A DNA stretch of 64,000 nucleotides from GCA-2698665 sp047611265 (GCA_047611265.1 JBLFWM010000003.1:1-64000), one strand, 5' to 3'; shown: positions 6,893 to 15,867, counted from the stretch's first letter. The notes: generated by a model not told the origin, from the sequence alone. Made by a program: numbers and translations.

Positions 6893-7756
6893 ATGAATGA
6901 TTCATTAAATTCTTTGGTAGGCATTCATGCTTATGTCTTCTCCTATATAAAAAAAATGGGTGATTTAAGCGGCCATACTGTATTAGATATACCAAGTGGT
7001 GATGGACGTGCTACTAATATCTTCAAAGAACAGGGCGCAAAAGTTATCTCGCTTGATATCTTTCCTAGAACAGAGAAATCTTATACTAGCCAATATGGTG
7101 ATATGGGTGAAAAATTAGATATAAATGATAATTCCATAGATATAATTATTTGCCAAGAGGGAATAGAACATGTATCTGATCAATTCAGTCTTCTAAAAGA
7201 GTTTAATCGTATCTTAAAAAAAGAAGGGGAACTAATTATCACAACCCCTAATATTTCTAATATAAGATCAAAGATATCTAATCTTTTTACTGAATCAGAA
7301 ATGTGGAAAAGAATGCCATATACTGAGATAGATAGTATTTGGCATATAGAAGATACATCTAAAACATTTTATTTTGGTCATTTATTTCTCTTACCGGTGA
7401 ATCATCTAAAAACTTTACTGGCTCTGAATGGTTTTGGTGATTTTATTTATAAAAGAACGAAAATATCTAGATCATCTGTATTTTTGGGATTATTTCTTTA
7501 CCCTTTTTATTTAATATTAAATATCATTGCCTATATGACATCTATGAAAAAAAACCAACATATTGATTCGAGTGTTAAAAAATTAATACTCTGGGACCGC
7601 TGCCTTCTTAACCTATCCTTCACCACGCTCTTTTATAAACACATATTTTGGGTTTGTAAAAAAAAGCATAATCTAGATAAAGTTATTGATAATATAGCTA
7701 AAATGCAAAATAAAATGCCTAGTGAGATGAGTTCAGAACGTGGAATTAAAAAATAA
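6893..7756 (+). CDS. class I SAM-dependent methyltransferase
   Basis: 287 aa. The N-terminal half is a Rossmann-type methyltransferase: motif I VLDIPSGDGRA at about residues 30-40, an acidic SLDIF at the end of the second strand, and IIICQEGIEHV at about 84-94 followed by an FNRILKKEGELIITTPN strand, as in UbiE/COQ5-type Methyltransf_11 domains. The C-terminal part carries a 20-residue hydrophobic stretch (about 200-220), suggesting membrane association. Such fusions often act on lipids, quinones or glycans, but the substrate is unknown. It lies 19 bp before a ferredoxin gene, which may be co-transcribed. Confidence 0.8.
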   Translation: MNDSLNSLVGIHAYVFSYIKKMGDLSGHTVLDIPSGDGRATNIFKEQGAKVISLDIFPRTEKSYTSQYGDMGEKLDINDNSIDIIICQEGIEHVSDQFSLLKEFNRILKKEGELIITTPNISNIRSKISNLFTESEMWKRMPYTEIDSIWHIEDTSKTFYFGHLFLLPVNHLKTLLALNGFGDFIYKRTKISRSSVFLGLFLYPFYLILNIIAYMTSMKKNQHIDSSVKKLILWDRCLLNLSFTTLFYKHIFWVCKKKHNLDKVIDNIAKMQNKMPSEMSSERGIKK

Positions 7757-7775
7757 TAATTTAATAAAATCATAA

Positions 7776-8096
7776 ATGGCTAAAATATTTTTTAAAAAAA
7801 TAAATGAAACATTCGAGGTAGACATTAGTGCTGGTGAAACATTGCTAGATGCTGCTAAAAAAATAAATATTTCTGAGATTACTGCTGATTGTAAGGGTAA
7901 TTGTGCTTGCGGTACATGCCATATACATATTGATCATGAATGGGTCGACGTTATTGAGCCAATATACTTAGCTTCACTAGAACCATACCTATTAGAGAAA
8001 TCTAAAAATTATAATGAAAAATTAAGCAGGCTATGTTGTCAGATTGAGATAAAAGATACATATGATGGATTGGTAGTTCATCTATTAGAACATTAA
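7776..8096 (+). CDS. 2Fe-2S ferredoxin, adrenodoxin-like
   Basis: 106 aa, the usual size. The cluster ligands are visible as Cys39-X5-Cys45-X2-Cys48 (DCKGNCACGTCH), with the fourth Cys near residue 88-89 in RLCCQI. It also has the GETLLDAA start typical of vertebrate-type and bacterial [2Fe-2S] ferredoxins. It transfers single electrons in the cytoplasm to partners such as monooxygenases or dehydrogenases. No isc genes and no reductase are adjacent, so the partner is unknown. No Shine-Dalgarno is apparent. Confidence 0.88.
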   Translation: MAKIFFKKINETFEVDISAGETLLDAAKKINISEITADCKGNCACGTCHIHIDHEWVDVIEPIYLASLEPYLLEKSKNYNEKLSRLCCQIEIKDTYDGLVVHLLEH

Positions 8097-8107
8097 AAGG
8101 TAATAAA

Positions 8108-8773
8108 ATGAATGATTCACTTAACCAAAACTTTAATGAGAAAGTTGTCATTAATACATTAACGGAAAAATGGCATAATTCTCCTGCGACAGGAGTAGAT
8201 AGAATTTACCTTGAAAGAGACAACATGGGTGAGTTTTCTGTAGCATCTTCTGTGGTTAAATTTTCTCCTAATAGCTCATTTGACGAACATATTCATGACA
8301 ATGGAGAAGAAATTTATGTTTTAGATGGTACATTTTCTGATCAATATGGTGATTACAAGAAGGGTAGTTATTTAAGAAATCCAGATAAATCTATTCATAA
8401 ACCATTCAGCAAAGAGGGTTGCATTATTTTTGTAAAATTAAGACAATTTCAAGATAATGATACTTCGAGAGTGATAAAAGATACAAAGGTATCTCCATGG
8501 TTTCAGGGGCTAGTACCTGGCTTATCTGTAATGCCATTACATGAGTTCCAAACTGAGCATGCAGCAATGGTGAAATGGGAACCTAATACTGTTTTTAATG
8601 CCCATAAGCATTGGGGTGGCGAGGAAATATTGGTTATTGAAGGTGTTTTTTATGATGAAAATGGAAGCTATCCTAAGGGAACATGGATTAGAAGTCCTCA
8701 TCTAAGTCAGCATAAACCTTTTACTAAAGAAGAGGGTGCTCTTATTTTTGTGAAGACGGGACACTTACTGTAG
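8108..8773 (+). CDS. tandem ChrR-like cupin protein
   Basis: 221 aa built of two homologous cupin barrels, about residues 25-120 and 130-220. Each has the metal-binding pattern and signature: HIHDNGEEIYVLDGTF...YLRNP in the first, HKHWGGEEILVIEGVF...WIRSP in the second, each followed by S/Q-HKPF. Both copies keep His, His and Glu ligands. This arrangement resembles the ChrR cupin domain (Zn-binding, anti-sigma partner in photooxidative stress) and stand-alone bicupins. There is no ChrR N-terminal anti-sigma domain, so an enzymatic or sensory metal-binding role is open. It follows the ferredoxin gene by 11 bp. Confidence 0.8.
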   Translation: MNDSLNQNFNEKVVINTLTEKWHNSPATGVDRIYLERDNMGEFSVASSVVKFSPNSSFDEHIHDNGEEIYVLDGTFSDQYGDYKKGSYLRNPDKSIHKPFSKEGCIIFVKLRQFQDNDTSRVIKDTKVSPWFQGLVPGLSVMPLHEFQTEHAAMVKWEPNTVFNAHKHWGGEEILVIEGVFYDENGSYPKGTWIRSPHLSQHKPFTKEEGALIFVKTGHLL

Positions 8774-8884
8774 TGTAAATATCGCCGTGAACATATCTGC
8801 TTCAACCTTTTGATGAACCACTTTTTTAAACATAGAAAAAGACTTTTTAAAATAATCTATATGGTTTTCATATTACCGATAAGT

Positions 8885-8890
8885 TATAAT
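8885..8890 (+). promoter_or_regulatory. TATAAT -10 box five bases before the dnaX ATG
   Basis: TATAAT at 8885-8890 with the dnaX ATG at 8896 and no Shine-Dalgarno between. Transcription would begin at or within a base of the ATG, giving a leaderless dnaX mRNA. The -35 region is poor. Confidence 0.4.
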
Positions 8891-8895
8891 AATTT

Positions 8896-10500
8896 ATGAA
8901 TATTGATGTCCTCGCATTAAAATATAGACCCAAGTTTTTTAAAGAAGTAACTGGACAAGATCTTGTTATTGAAACCTTAGCTAATTCGATTAATTTGAAT
9001 AAAATACATAATGCTTATTTATTTTCAGGTACTAGAGGCATGGGTAAAACTACTATTGCCAGATTATTTGCAAAATCATTGTTATGCGAAACCTCGATAA
9101 CATCTCAACCATGCGGCAAGTGTTCAGCTTGTACTGAAATTGATAATGGTAACCATCTAGATCTTATTGAAATAGATGCAGCATCAAGAACAAAAGTTGA
9201 GGATACTCGCTCTCTTATGGATAATGTGCAATATGCCCCATCATCTTCCAGGTTTAAGGTTTATCTAATAGATGAAGTGCACATGCTTTCGACGAAAAGC
9301 TTTAATGCCTTACTTAAAACTATAGAAGAACCGCCTTCGCATGTGAAATTTTTGATGGCAACAACTGAACCTGAAAAATTGCCAGATACTATATTATCTA
9401 GATGCTTACATTTTAAGTTAGCATCTGCTACGAATAAAATTATCATAAAACATCTGGAAAATATTCTCAAGATGGAAAATATCAAATATGATGTGGATGC
9501 ACTCGATACTATTGCAAAAAATGCACATGGAAGCATAAGAGACAGTTTGAGTATTCTTGAACAGTGTATTGCATATTGTAATGGTGATCTTGAGGCCACT
9601 AGAATAAAATCTTTTCTTGGAGAGGTTGATGATTCTGTTATACAAAATATTATCACTAGTATTGCTAACAAAGATTCCGTAGATTTGGTAAATACTATTG
9701 ATGCATTAAATACCCATTCTGATTATGAGAAAATCACAGATACTATTATGCATATATTCTATGAGTTAACATTAATGAATATCCATGAAAATAATCTTGA
9801 CTCTGATCATGCAGGTAATGAATTTTATAAAGAAATATTTACTAGATTTGAACTAGAAGATTTACAGCTTTTTTATCAGATAGCAGTATCATCTAAAAAA
9901 GATTATGTAAATTCAGTTTCAAAAAAAGATCATTTTACAATGATAATGCTTCGTATGATCATATTTAGCAATGAAGCTAATCCGTCTCCTGGCAAAGCAG
10001 TACCGCATAAGAAAAATAAAATTAATCCATCTTTTTTGAAAGAAGTTAAGACGCCAGATAAAGAGGATAAAAAGACCCTCTCTGAAGAGAAAGATCTTGA
10101 CAAAAATACTGATAAAAGTTCTGAAGAAAAATGGTTGTCTACAATTGATAGTCTTTCACTAACAGGTTTAACTCTTCATTTAGCAAAACATTCTGTATTA
10201 GAAATAATGGACTTAGGTAATGCCGTGTTATATATCAATGAGGATAAAAAGGATATATATCCTAAATTATGCGTAAATGATTTGTTGGACAAGATTAAAT
10301 CTCATTTTAAATTATCAAACCAAGTTAGTATTGATTATAAAGCAGGTTTGTCTACTCCTATAGTAATCGAATCATTGCAAAATGAGTCAGAATTAAATGA
10401 AAGATATCAAAAAGTTAAAGATGATCCAGATATTAATAAATTGCAAAAATTATTTGGAGCAAACATTAACAAAGGGTCTATAAAAAAAATTATTGAATAA
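8896..10500 (+). CDS. dnaX: DNA polymerase III subunits gamma and tau
   Basis: 534 aa clamp-loader ATPase. The N-terminal AAA+ module shows Walker A GTRGMGKTT (about 44-52), a zinc module with four Cys (CET...CGKCSAC), Walker B/DEVH (DEVHML, about 118) and the Ser-Arg-Cys arginine finger. Domain III ends near residue 370. A charged linker then leads to the tau-type C-terminal domain that contacts the alpha polymerase and DnaB in E. coli. The protein is about 110 residues shorter than E. coli tau, mostly in the linker. A possible -1 frameshift site (AAA-AAG at 10069-10074) would give a gamma-like product of about 396 aa. It heads the conserved dnaX-ybaB-recR operon. Confidence 0.95.
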   Translation: MNIDVLALKYRPKFFKEVTGQDLVIETLANSINLNKIHNAYLFSGTRGMGKTTIARLFAKSLLCETSITSQPCGKCSACTEIDNGNHLDLIEIDAASRTKVEDTRSLMDNVQYAPSSSRFKVYLIDEVHMLSTKSFNALLKTIEEPPSHVKFLMATTEPEKLPDTILSRCLHFKLASATNKIIIKHLENILKMENIKYDVDALDTIAKNAHGSIRDSLSILEQCIAYCNGDLEATRIKSFLGEVDDSVIQNIITSIANKDSVDLVNTIDALNTHSDYEKITDTIMHIFYELTLMNIHENNLDSDHAGNEFYKEIFTRFELEDLQLFYQIAVSSKKDYVNSVSKKDHFTMIMLRMIIFSNEANPSPGKAVPHKKNKINPSFLKEVKTPDKEDKKTLSEEKDLDKNTDKSSEEKWLSTIDSLSLTGLTLHLAKHSVLEIMDLGNAVLYINEDKKDIYPKLCVNDLLDKIKSHFKLSNQVSIDYKAGLSTPIVIESLQNESELNERYQKVKDDPDINKLQKLFGANINKGSIKKIIE

Positions 10501-10517
10501 TATTAGGAGAAAAATAT

Positions 10518-10826
10518 ATGGGAATTATGGATAAAATGAAACAAGCTAAAGACATGTATGGAAACATGAAGAAAATGCAGCAAGAAGTTGAGAAGATAGT
10601 TGTGGAAGCCTCGTCTAGGAATAAGCTGATTACAGTTTCGGTTAAAGGTAACCATCAAATATTAAACATAAAAATTGATGACCAACTTCAAAATTCTGAT
10701 TTAAGGGATATTGAAAAACAAATTCTAGTTACTTGTAATGAGGCTCTCGGGAAAGTTGATAAGGAGGTTAAGTCTAAAATGGGAAGCATGATGAATTTAC
10801 CTGGTGGACTCAAACTTCCTTTTTAA
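10518..10826 (+). CDS. ybaB: YbaB/EbfC family nucleoid-associated protein
   Basis: 102 aa, full length. It has an N-terminal coiled-coil helix (KQAKDMYGNMKKMQQEVEKI), a central beta sheet with the family pattern VSVKGNHQILNIKID, and a C-terminal helix ending in a Met/Gly-rich tail MMNLPGGLKLPF. The dimeric tweezer-like protein binds DNA and compacts or marks the nucleoid. It sits between dnaX and recR with 17 and 3 bp gaps, the classic order, and has a good AGGAGA Shine-Dalgarno. Confidence 0.95.
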   Translation: MGIMDKMKQAKDMYGNMKKMQQEVEKIVVEASSRNKLITVSVKGNHQILNIKIDDQLQNSDLRDIEKQILVTCNEALGKVDKEVKSKMGSMMNLPGGLKLPF

Positions 10827-10829
10827 AAT

Positions 10830-11453
10830 ATGAAACAATCAAAATATCTTAATGATTTAGTTGACGCATTAACAGTTCTGCCAGGAGTTGGGAAAAAGTC
10901 TGCTCAAAGAATGGCGTATAAATTAATGAGATCAAATAAAGAAAAAACATTAAATTTGTCTGAAAAATTATCTGATGTAACAAGTCAAGTTGCAAACTGT
11001 AGTATTTGCGGTATTTATTTAGATTTATCTGACACGGCCATGCAAAATGATTCTGGTGACTGCCAACTTTGCATTGAGGAAGATCGAGATGTTAGTAAAA
11101 TATGTGTTACTGAGTCCCCCGCAGATGTATATACAATTGACTCCAGCACTAATTACAAAGGTTACTATTTTGTTCTCGATGGTAATCTTTCTCCTCTTGA
11201 TGGAAGAGGTCCCGTGGAGATCGGAATTCAAAGATTAGAAGCTAGGTTGGAGAAGGGTGATGTAGAAGAGCTCATACTTGCTACCAGTACAACTATTGAA
11301 GGTGAGGCAACATCTCATTATGTTCAACAGCTTACGCGTAAATATAATATTAAAGTGTCTAGAATTGCTTTTGGGATACCACTAAATGGAGAACTTGGGT
11401 ATTTAGACAGTGATACTATCTCTCACGCATTCAATGAGCGAAAAATATTATAA
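10830..11453 (+). CDS. recR: recombination mediator protein RecR
   Basis: 207 aa. It has an N-terminal helix-hairpin-helix (LPGVGKKSAQRMAYKLM), then a four-Cys zinc finger (CSICGIYLDLS...CQLC at about 56-86) and a Toprim domain (CVTESPADVYTID...). It works with RecO and RecF to load RecA on SSB-coated gaps; recO is also in this window at 21767. The gene is translationally packed behind ybaB and ends exactly where the convergent phhB ends. Confidence 0.96.
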   Translation: MKQSKYLNDLVDALTVLPGVGKKSAQRMAYKLMRSNKEKTLNLSEKLSDVTSQVANCSICGIYLDLSDTAMQNDSGDCQLCIEEDRDVSKICVTESPADVYTIDSSTNYKGYYFVLDGNLSPLDGRGPVEIGIQRLEARLEKGDVEELILATSTTIEGEATSHYVQQLTRKYNIKVSRIAFGIPLNGELGYLDSDTISHAFNERKIL

Positions 11454-11795
11454 TTATATGGCTTTATCAATTTTTGACGCACAAATAAAATCATTTTCAG
11501 ATAACCCGTCTATAGCATATGTGTAATATATAATACGCGCAGTGTTATATGAAAATATAATTTCTGGATGATGATCTTCTCTATGTGATATCCATGCAAT
11601 TAAATTAATAACTGCCATGATTTCATAATGATTCTTGAGCTTAAAATCCTTATATATTTTTTTAGAATCGTCCATCAAAGCCCAGCCAGCATCTAATTTT
11701 TTCATTAGTTCCTTTGCTTGCTTATGATCAATAGCATCAATACCACCTTCACATGGGAGACACTTTCTTTTTGATAATTCTATTTCACTGTTCAT
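11454..11795 (-). CDS. phhB: pterin-4a-carbinolamine dehydratase
   Basis: 113 aa, standard size. The family signature is complete: HREDHHPEIIFSYNTARI with the catalytic His cluster, followed by the C-terminal GLSENDFICASKID. It regenerates quinonoid dihydropterin from 4a-hydroxytetrahydrobiopterin after aromatic amino acid hydroxylation and can also serve as a coactivator. No phenylalanine hydroxylase is in the window. Many bacteria keep this gene without one, perhaps for molybdopterin or folate salvage. It lies 4 bp after the M48 protease gene and is likely in the same transcript. Confidence 0.93.
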   Translation of the reverse strand: MNSEIELSKRKCLPCEGGIDAIDHKQAKELMKKLDAGWALMDDSKKIYKDFKLKNHYEIMAVINLIAWISHREDHHPEIIFSYNTARIIYYTYAIDGLSENDFICASKIDKAI

Positions 11796-11799
11796 AATA

Positions 11800-13029
11800 T
11801 TATAATTTTAAATTATTTATTCTTTCAAATACAGTAGGATGACTATTATATATTGATGAATAAATCGGACTACTCTTAATTAAATTCAAATTTTCTTTAT
11901 TTAGCTTCAGCAAAGAAGATATTAAGTCATTCTTATCTGCATGTAATTTAGCATAGTTATCTGCTTCATATTCATTTTTTCTAGATAAAATTGAAAATAA
12001 TGGGGCAATAAAGTATAAGACGCACGGCAGTAGCAAGCTGAATAGGATTACAACCTGTGAAGAAGATCCTTTATCAATACCCAGATCCTCAAAGAATATT
12101 TCAATAGAAATTATTTGATATATGATATAGAAAAATAAAAGGCTCATAAAAAAACTTATAATCATAGATTGCATGATATGTTTTTTCATATAATGTCCAA
12201 TCTCATGAGCTAAGACAGATCTTATCTCACTAGGCGTTAATAAGTCTATTAACGTATCATAGAATACTATTCTTTTATTTTTATAAAACCCAGTAAAGTA
12301 TGCATTAGAATGATTAGACCTTTTAGACCCATCCATCACATAAACATTGGATATATTAAAATTAGTTTTATCTGAAAGATCTTTTATTTCTGAAATTATT
12401 TCTTCATCATTAATTTTTTTAAAACTATTAAAGAGTGGTGATATTATGATTGGGAATAAATAAATTACCAAAGTATTAAATACAATGACAATTAGCCACA
12501 TATAAAGCCACCAATCATTAATGTAAACATTATATAATTTATTAAAAACTATAAATAACATTGATAAAATAATTAAACTTATTGTTAAGGATAATATTAG
12601 GTCTTTAAAAAATAATAGTTTTGACTGCCTATTAAATCCGTAATGGTTCTCTATAAAAAAAATCTTATAATAAGAAAATGGCAAATCTATTAATGTTAGA
12701 ATTACTATGAATAATATTATGTTAAATACCTCGATGTTAATTGTAAAAATATTGATAATGTTTGAGATATTCCCAAAAAGAGATATTCCATCAAAAGCTA
12801 AAAATATTATTATTATCGATGATTTGATTACTGTATTAAAAATTGATAAATAAAGTTTTTCAATATTATATAGTTTTGATTTTTCTACATACTCTTGGTT
12901 TAGTTTTATTAAATTTAGCTCATCATCTGATATATGAGTAGATTTTATATATTTAATTTGATGAAGGTCTAGAAATATTCTAGATACCGAGTATGCTGCC
13001 ACTAAAATTATTACAGACATAAAAAACAT
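11800..13029 (-). CDS. M48 family membrane metallopeptidase, Ste24/CAAX protease-like
   Basis: 409 aa with several transmembrane helices. The zinc site is LAHEIGHYMKKH near residue 265 (two His and the catalytic Glu), with the third ligand Glu in NEYEADNYA near residue 350. The length and helix pattern match Ste24-type (CAAX protease 1) proteins rather than the shorter HtpX. The enzyme cleaves membrane or envelope proteins; its bacterial substrates are not known. The N-terminal helix before SRIFLDLHQIKYI is typical of the family. It is followed directly by phhB. Confidence 0.9.
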   Translation of the reverse strand: MFFMSVIILVAAYSVSRIFLDLHQIKYIKSTHISDDELNLIKLNQEYVEKSKLYNIEKLYLSIFNTVIKSSIIIIFLAFDGISLFGNISNIINIFTINIEVFNIILFIVILTLIDLPFSYYKIFFIENHYGFNRQSKLLFFKDLILSLTISLIILSMLFIVFNKLYNVYINDWWLYMWLIVIVFNTLVIYLFPIIISPLFNSFKKINDEEIISEIKDLSDKTNFNISNVYVMDGSKRSNHSNAYFTGFYKNKRIVFYDTLIDLLTPSEIRSVLAHEIGHYMKKHIMQSMIISFFMSLLFFYIIYQIISIEIFFEDLGIDKGSSSQVVILFSLLLPCVLYFIAPLFSILSRKNEYEADNYAKLHADKNDLISSLLKLNKENLNLIKSSPIYSSIYNSHPTVFERINNLKL

Positions 13030-13074
13030 ATAGAACCTTTCTAATTTTACATTGCTTTATAAATATACTACTCT

Positions 13075-13623
13075 ATGACGATGAAAGATAAAAGTAACTT
13101 AATTTGGATAGACCTAGAGATGACTGGCTTAGACACCCAGCGTGATTATATTATTGAAATCGCCACTATAGTGACTGATAAAAATCTTAATATATTAGGT
13201 GAAGGCCCAAATTTAATTATTCATCAGATTGATGAAGTCATGAATAACATGGATGACTGGAATACTAGGCAGCATGCTAGAACTGGCCTTACTAAAGAGG
13301 TTAAAGCTAGTACCATAAATGAAACCCAGGCAGAGAATGATACAATTGCATTCTTAGAAGAATATATTTTAAAAGGTGAGTCTCCATTATGTGGAAACAC
13401 TATCTGTCAAGATAGACGGTTTTTAGCTCGATGTATGCCTAAACTTGAGGCATTTTGTCATTACAGGAACTTGGATGTTTCTTCGATTAGAGAAGTTGGA
13501 AAAAGATGGTTTTATGATGATATGGATGGTTTTCAAAAACATGGTAATCATAGAGCTTTGGGTGATATCAGAGACTCAATCGAGGAGTTAAAATATTATA
13601 GGAAAACTATATTTAAACTTTAA
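13075..13623 (+). CDS. orn: oligoribonuclease
   Basis: 182 aa DEDDh 3'-5' exoribonuclease: Exo I WIDLEMTGLD (about residues 11-20), Exo II in GNTICQDRRFL, and Exo III HRALGDIRDSI at the C-terminus. It degrades 2-5-nt RNAs, including pGpG from c-di-GMP breakdown, and is essential in many Gammaproteobacteria. ATG at 13075 and ATG at 13081 are both possible starts. The 3' end overlaps the convergent nadB by 11 bp. Confidence 0.96.
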   Translation: MTMKDKSNLIWIDLEMTGLDTQRDYIIEIATIVTDKNLNILGEGPNLIIHQIDEVMNNMDDWNTRQHARTGLTKEVKASTINETQAENDTIAFLEEYILKGESPLCGNTICQDRRFLARCMPKLEAFCHYRNLDVSSIREVGKRWFYDDMDGFQKHGNHRALGDIRDSIEELKYYRKTIFKL

Positions 13624-15232
13624 ATCTTACTAGCTTCAGATGATACTCATTTTTTCTTCCCTTAATATAAGTATTCTGTTTATATTTTTTATTTGTTTTT
13701 TGATAATCTATTGAATAATGAAGGCCACGACTTTCTTTTCTTAGCATTGCAGATTTAATAATAAGCTTTGACACATGAATGATATTTCTTAACTCCAGTA
13801 AGTCTACACTTATTCTATGTTGATAGTAATGTTCATTAACCTCTTTCTCTATAAGATTTATTTTTTCTAGTGCAATTTTTAACCTATTATCAGACCTAAC
13901 TATTCCTACATAGTTCCACATTATTTTTCGTAATTCATCCCAGTTATGACTTATGGCAAACTTTTCTTCTGATTCTGTGACTAAACTATCATCCCATTTA
14001 GGTAGTAAATTATTGTCAGATATTTGTTCTGAATATCTTATATCTTCTATGCATTTTTTACTCATTACCAGGCATTCAAGCAATGAATTACTAGCTAATC
14101 TATTGGCACCATGAAAACCTGTATGTGCTGATTCACCAATAACATATAAATTATTAGTTTCAGTTTTGCCATTTACATCTGTCTTAACTCCACCACATGT
14201 ATAATGAGATGCAGGAATAACCGGTATCCGTTCTTTAGTTATATCTATACCAACACCCATGCATTTTTTATATATTGTTGGAAAACGCTTTTTAATAAAA
14301 TCTGATGACATATGACTTATATCTAAGTAAACATTACTATAGCCATGCATTTTCATTTCATTATCAATAGCTCTTGCAACTACATCACGTGAGGCCAGTT
14401 CTTTCCGTTCATCATAACTCCCCATGAAACGAACATTGTCTGGCGTATACAATATACCCCCTTCGCCTCTTAATGATTCAGATATGAGAAATGATTTTAT
14501 ATCAGGATGATAAAGGCATGTTGGATGAAACTGTATAAACTCCATATTTACAACGGAACATCCAGCCCTCCATGCAGCTGCAATTCCATCACCTGTAGAT
14601 GTATTGGGATTTGAAGTAAACTGATATATTTTGCTCGCGCCACCTGTCGCTAGAATTACTTTTTTAGCTTTTACAGTAAATATATTTTTTGTATTCTTAC
14701 AAAAGACATATGCGCCTATGCAACTATTTTTATTATTTGAACCATTTTTTTCTGTGATAAGATCAACCAAAGAACTTTCTTCTAATACATTTATATTTTT
14801 ATTTAATTTAACTTTATCATTTAAAATTTTATGGATTACAGCTCCTGTCTCATCTTTAATATATGCAATCCTTCTTTCACTATGTGCGCCTTCAAGAGTT
14901 AAATCTACTTTATTATCTCTTTCAGTAAATGGGACGCCATGAGATTTTAGCCAGTTTATACAATATGGTCCTTCTTTTATTATTGTTGAAGCCACATCTT
15001 TATCAACAATACCACCACCATTATTTATAGTATCATTGAGATGTTTTTCAAATGAGTCAGTTTCTGATAATACTGAAGCAATGCCACCTTGAGCCCATGA
15101 GGTTGAGCAGCTCTTTGAGTCTCCTTTTGTAATTAAGGTAATTCTTGTATTATCAGGAAGCATTAACGCTGCGCTAAGGCCCGCTATTCCTGACCCAACA
15201 ATTAAAACATCTGTGTTTTTACTCATGCTCAT
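13613..15232 (-). CDS. nadB: L-aspartate oxidase
   Basis: About 539 aa from the ATG at 15232; the frame is open further upstream, but the first residues there do not belong to the family, and a third ATG lies 6 bp inside. FAD-binding GSGIAGLSAAL is at the N-terminus. The succinate-dehydrogenase-family active-site stretch is SWAQGGIASVL, and HxTxGG and GLHGANRLASNSLLE-type motifs follow. It oxidises L-aspartate to iminoaspartate, the first step of de novo NAD synthesis with NadA. Divergent from rpoE, as in many Gammaproteobacteria; nadA and nadC are not in the window. Confidence 0.95.
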   Translation of the reverse strand: MSMSKNTDVLIVGSGIAGLSAALMLPDNTRITLITKGDSKSCSTSWAQGGIASVLSETDSFEKHLNDTINNGGGIVDKDVASTIIKEGPYCINWLKSHGVPFTERDNKVDLTLEGAHSERRIAYIKDETGAVIHKILNDKVKLNKNINVLEESSLVDLITEKNGSNNKNSCIGAYVFCKNTKNIFTVKAKKVILATGGASKIYQFTSNPNTSTGDGIAAAWRAGCSVVNMEFIQFHPTCLYHPDIKSFLISESLRGEGGILYTPDNVRFMGSYDERKELASRDVVARAIDNEMKMHGYSNVYLDISHMSSDFIKKRFPTIYKKCMGVGIDITKERIPVIPASHYTCGGVKTDVNGKTETNNLYVIGESAHTGFHGANRLASNSLLECLVMSKKCIEDIRYSEQISDNNLLPKWDDSLVTESEEKFAISHNWDELRKIMWNYVGIVRSDNRLKIALEKINLIEKEVNEHYYQHRISVDLLELRNIIHVSKLIIKSAMLRKESRGLHYSIDYQKTNKKYKQNTYIKGRKNEYHLKLVRFKV

Positions 15233-15297
15233 AATATAATAAAATAGCATTTATATGTAAAATTGTAAAAAAACATATTTAATGAAAAGGATTAATT

Positions 15298-15867
15298 ATG
15301 CAAGATGATGATAGACCTGTTCTTGATGAAATTATAAGTGGAAATAGCTCTAAATATGAAATTATCATTAATAAATACCAAGCTAGAATAATTAGCTTAT
15401 GCTTTAGGTATACAAAAAGTTATCCTGACGCAGAAGAAGTTGCCCAGGAAGCATTTCTCAAGGCGTATAATTCACTTAATAAGTTTAGATTTGAGAGTAA
15501 GTTTTACTCATGGCTGCATAGAATTGCAATTAACTGTTCCTTAAATTATATAAACTCAAAAGAAAAAACCAAAGAAAAGGAAACTATTTCCGAAAATTTT
15601 GGTCTAACCGAACATAAGGGGGTTGCTTCTGTTGAAACACCATACAATGCTTATAATATGCAGATGATGGCTGAAAAGATAGAATCTGTTTACAATAGTC
15701 TCCCAGAAGACCTTAAATTGTTGATAAAGCTTAGGGATATAGATGATTTGAGTTATGATGAAATGGCGGAGATAGCAAAGTTACCGATAGGAACTATTAA
15801 ATCAAAGCTACATAGAGCTAGAGAAATATTAACTAGAGCATTGGAAAAATATATTGAAGATGAATGA
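15298..15867 (+). CDS. rpoE: RNA polymerase extracytoplasmic sigma factor E
   Basis: 189 aa ECF sigma factor of the RpoE/AlgU group. Region 2 is RIISLCFRYTKSYPDAEEVAQEAFLKAY...FYSWLHRIAINC, and region 4 is LPEDLKLLIKLRDIDDLSYDEMAEIAKLPIGTIKSKLHRARE. It directs transcription of envelope-stress genes such as those for outer-membrane assembly and periplasmic proteases. Shine-Dalgarno AAAAGGA lies before the ATG. The next genes are an anti-sigma-like gene (8-bp overlap) and a DegP-type protease, so this is the sigma-E operon. The upstream gap to nadB is short and shows no clear sigma-E promoter. Confidence 0.96.
   Translation: MQDDDRPVLDEIISGNSSKYEIIINKYQARIISLCFRYTKSYPDAEEVAQEAFLKAYNSLNKFRFESKFYSWLHRIAINCSLNYINSKEKTKEKETISENFGLTEHKGVASVETPYNAYNMQMMAEKIESVYNSLPEDLKLLIKLRDIDDLSYDEMAEIAKLPIGTIKSKLHRAREILTRALEKYIEDE

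Noticed and set aside
8774..8884. Terminator between the cupin gene and dnaX
   Set aside because: AAAAAG/CTTTTT pairing is possible but too AT-rich and short to call.
15233..15297. Sigma-E autoregulated promoter upstream of rpoE
   Set aside because: No GGAACTT/TCAAA-type boxes could be found in the gap.
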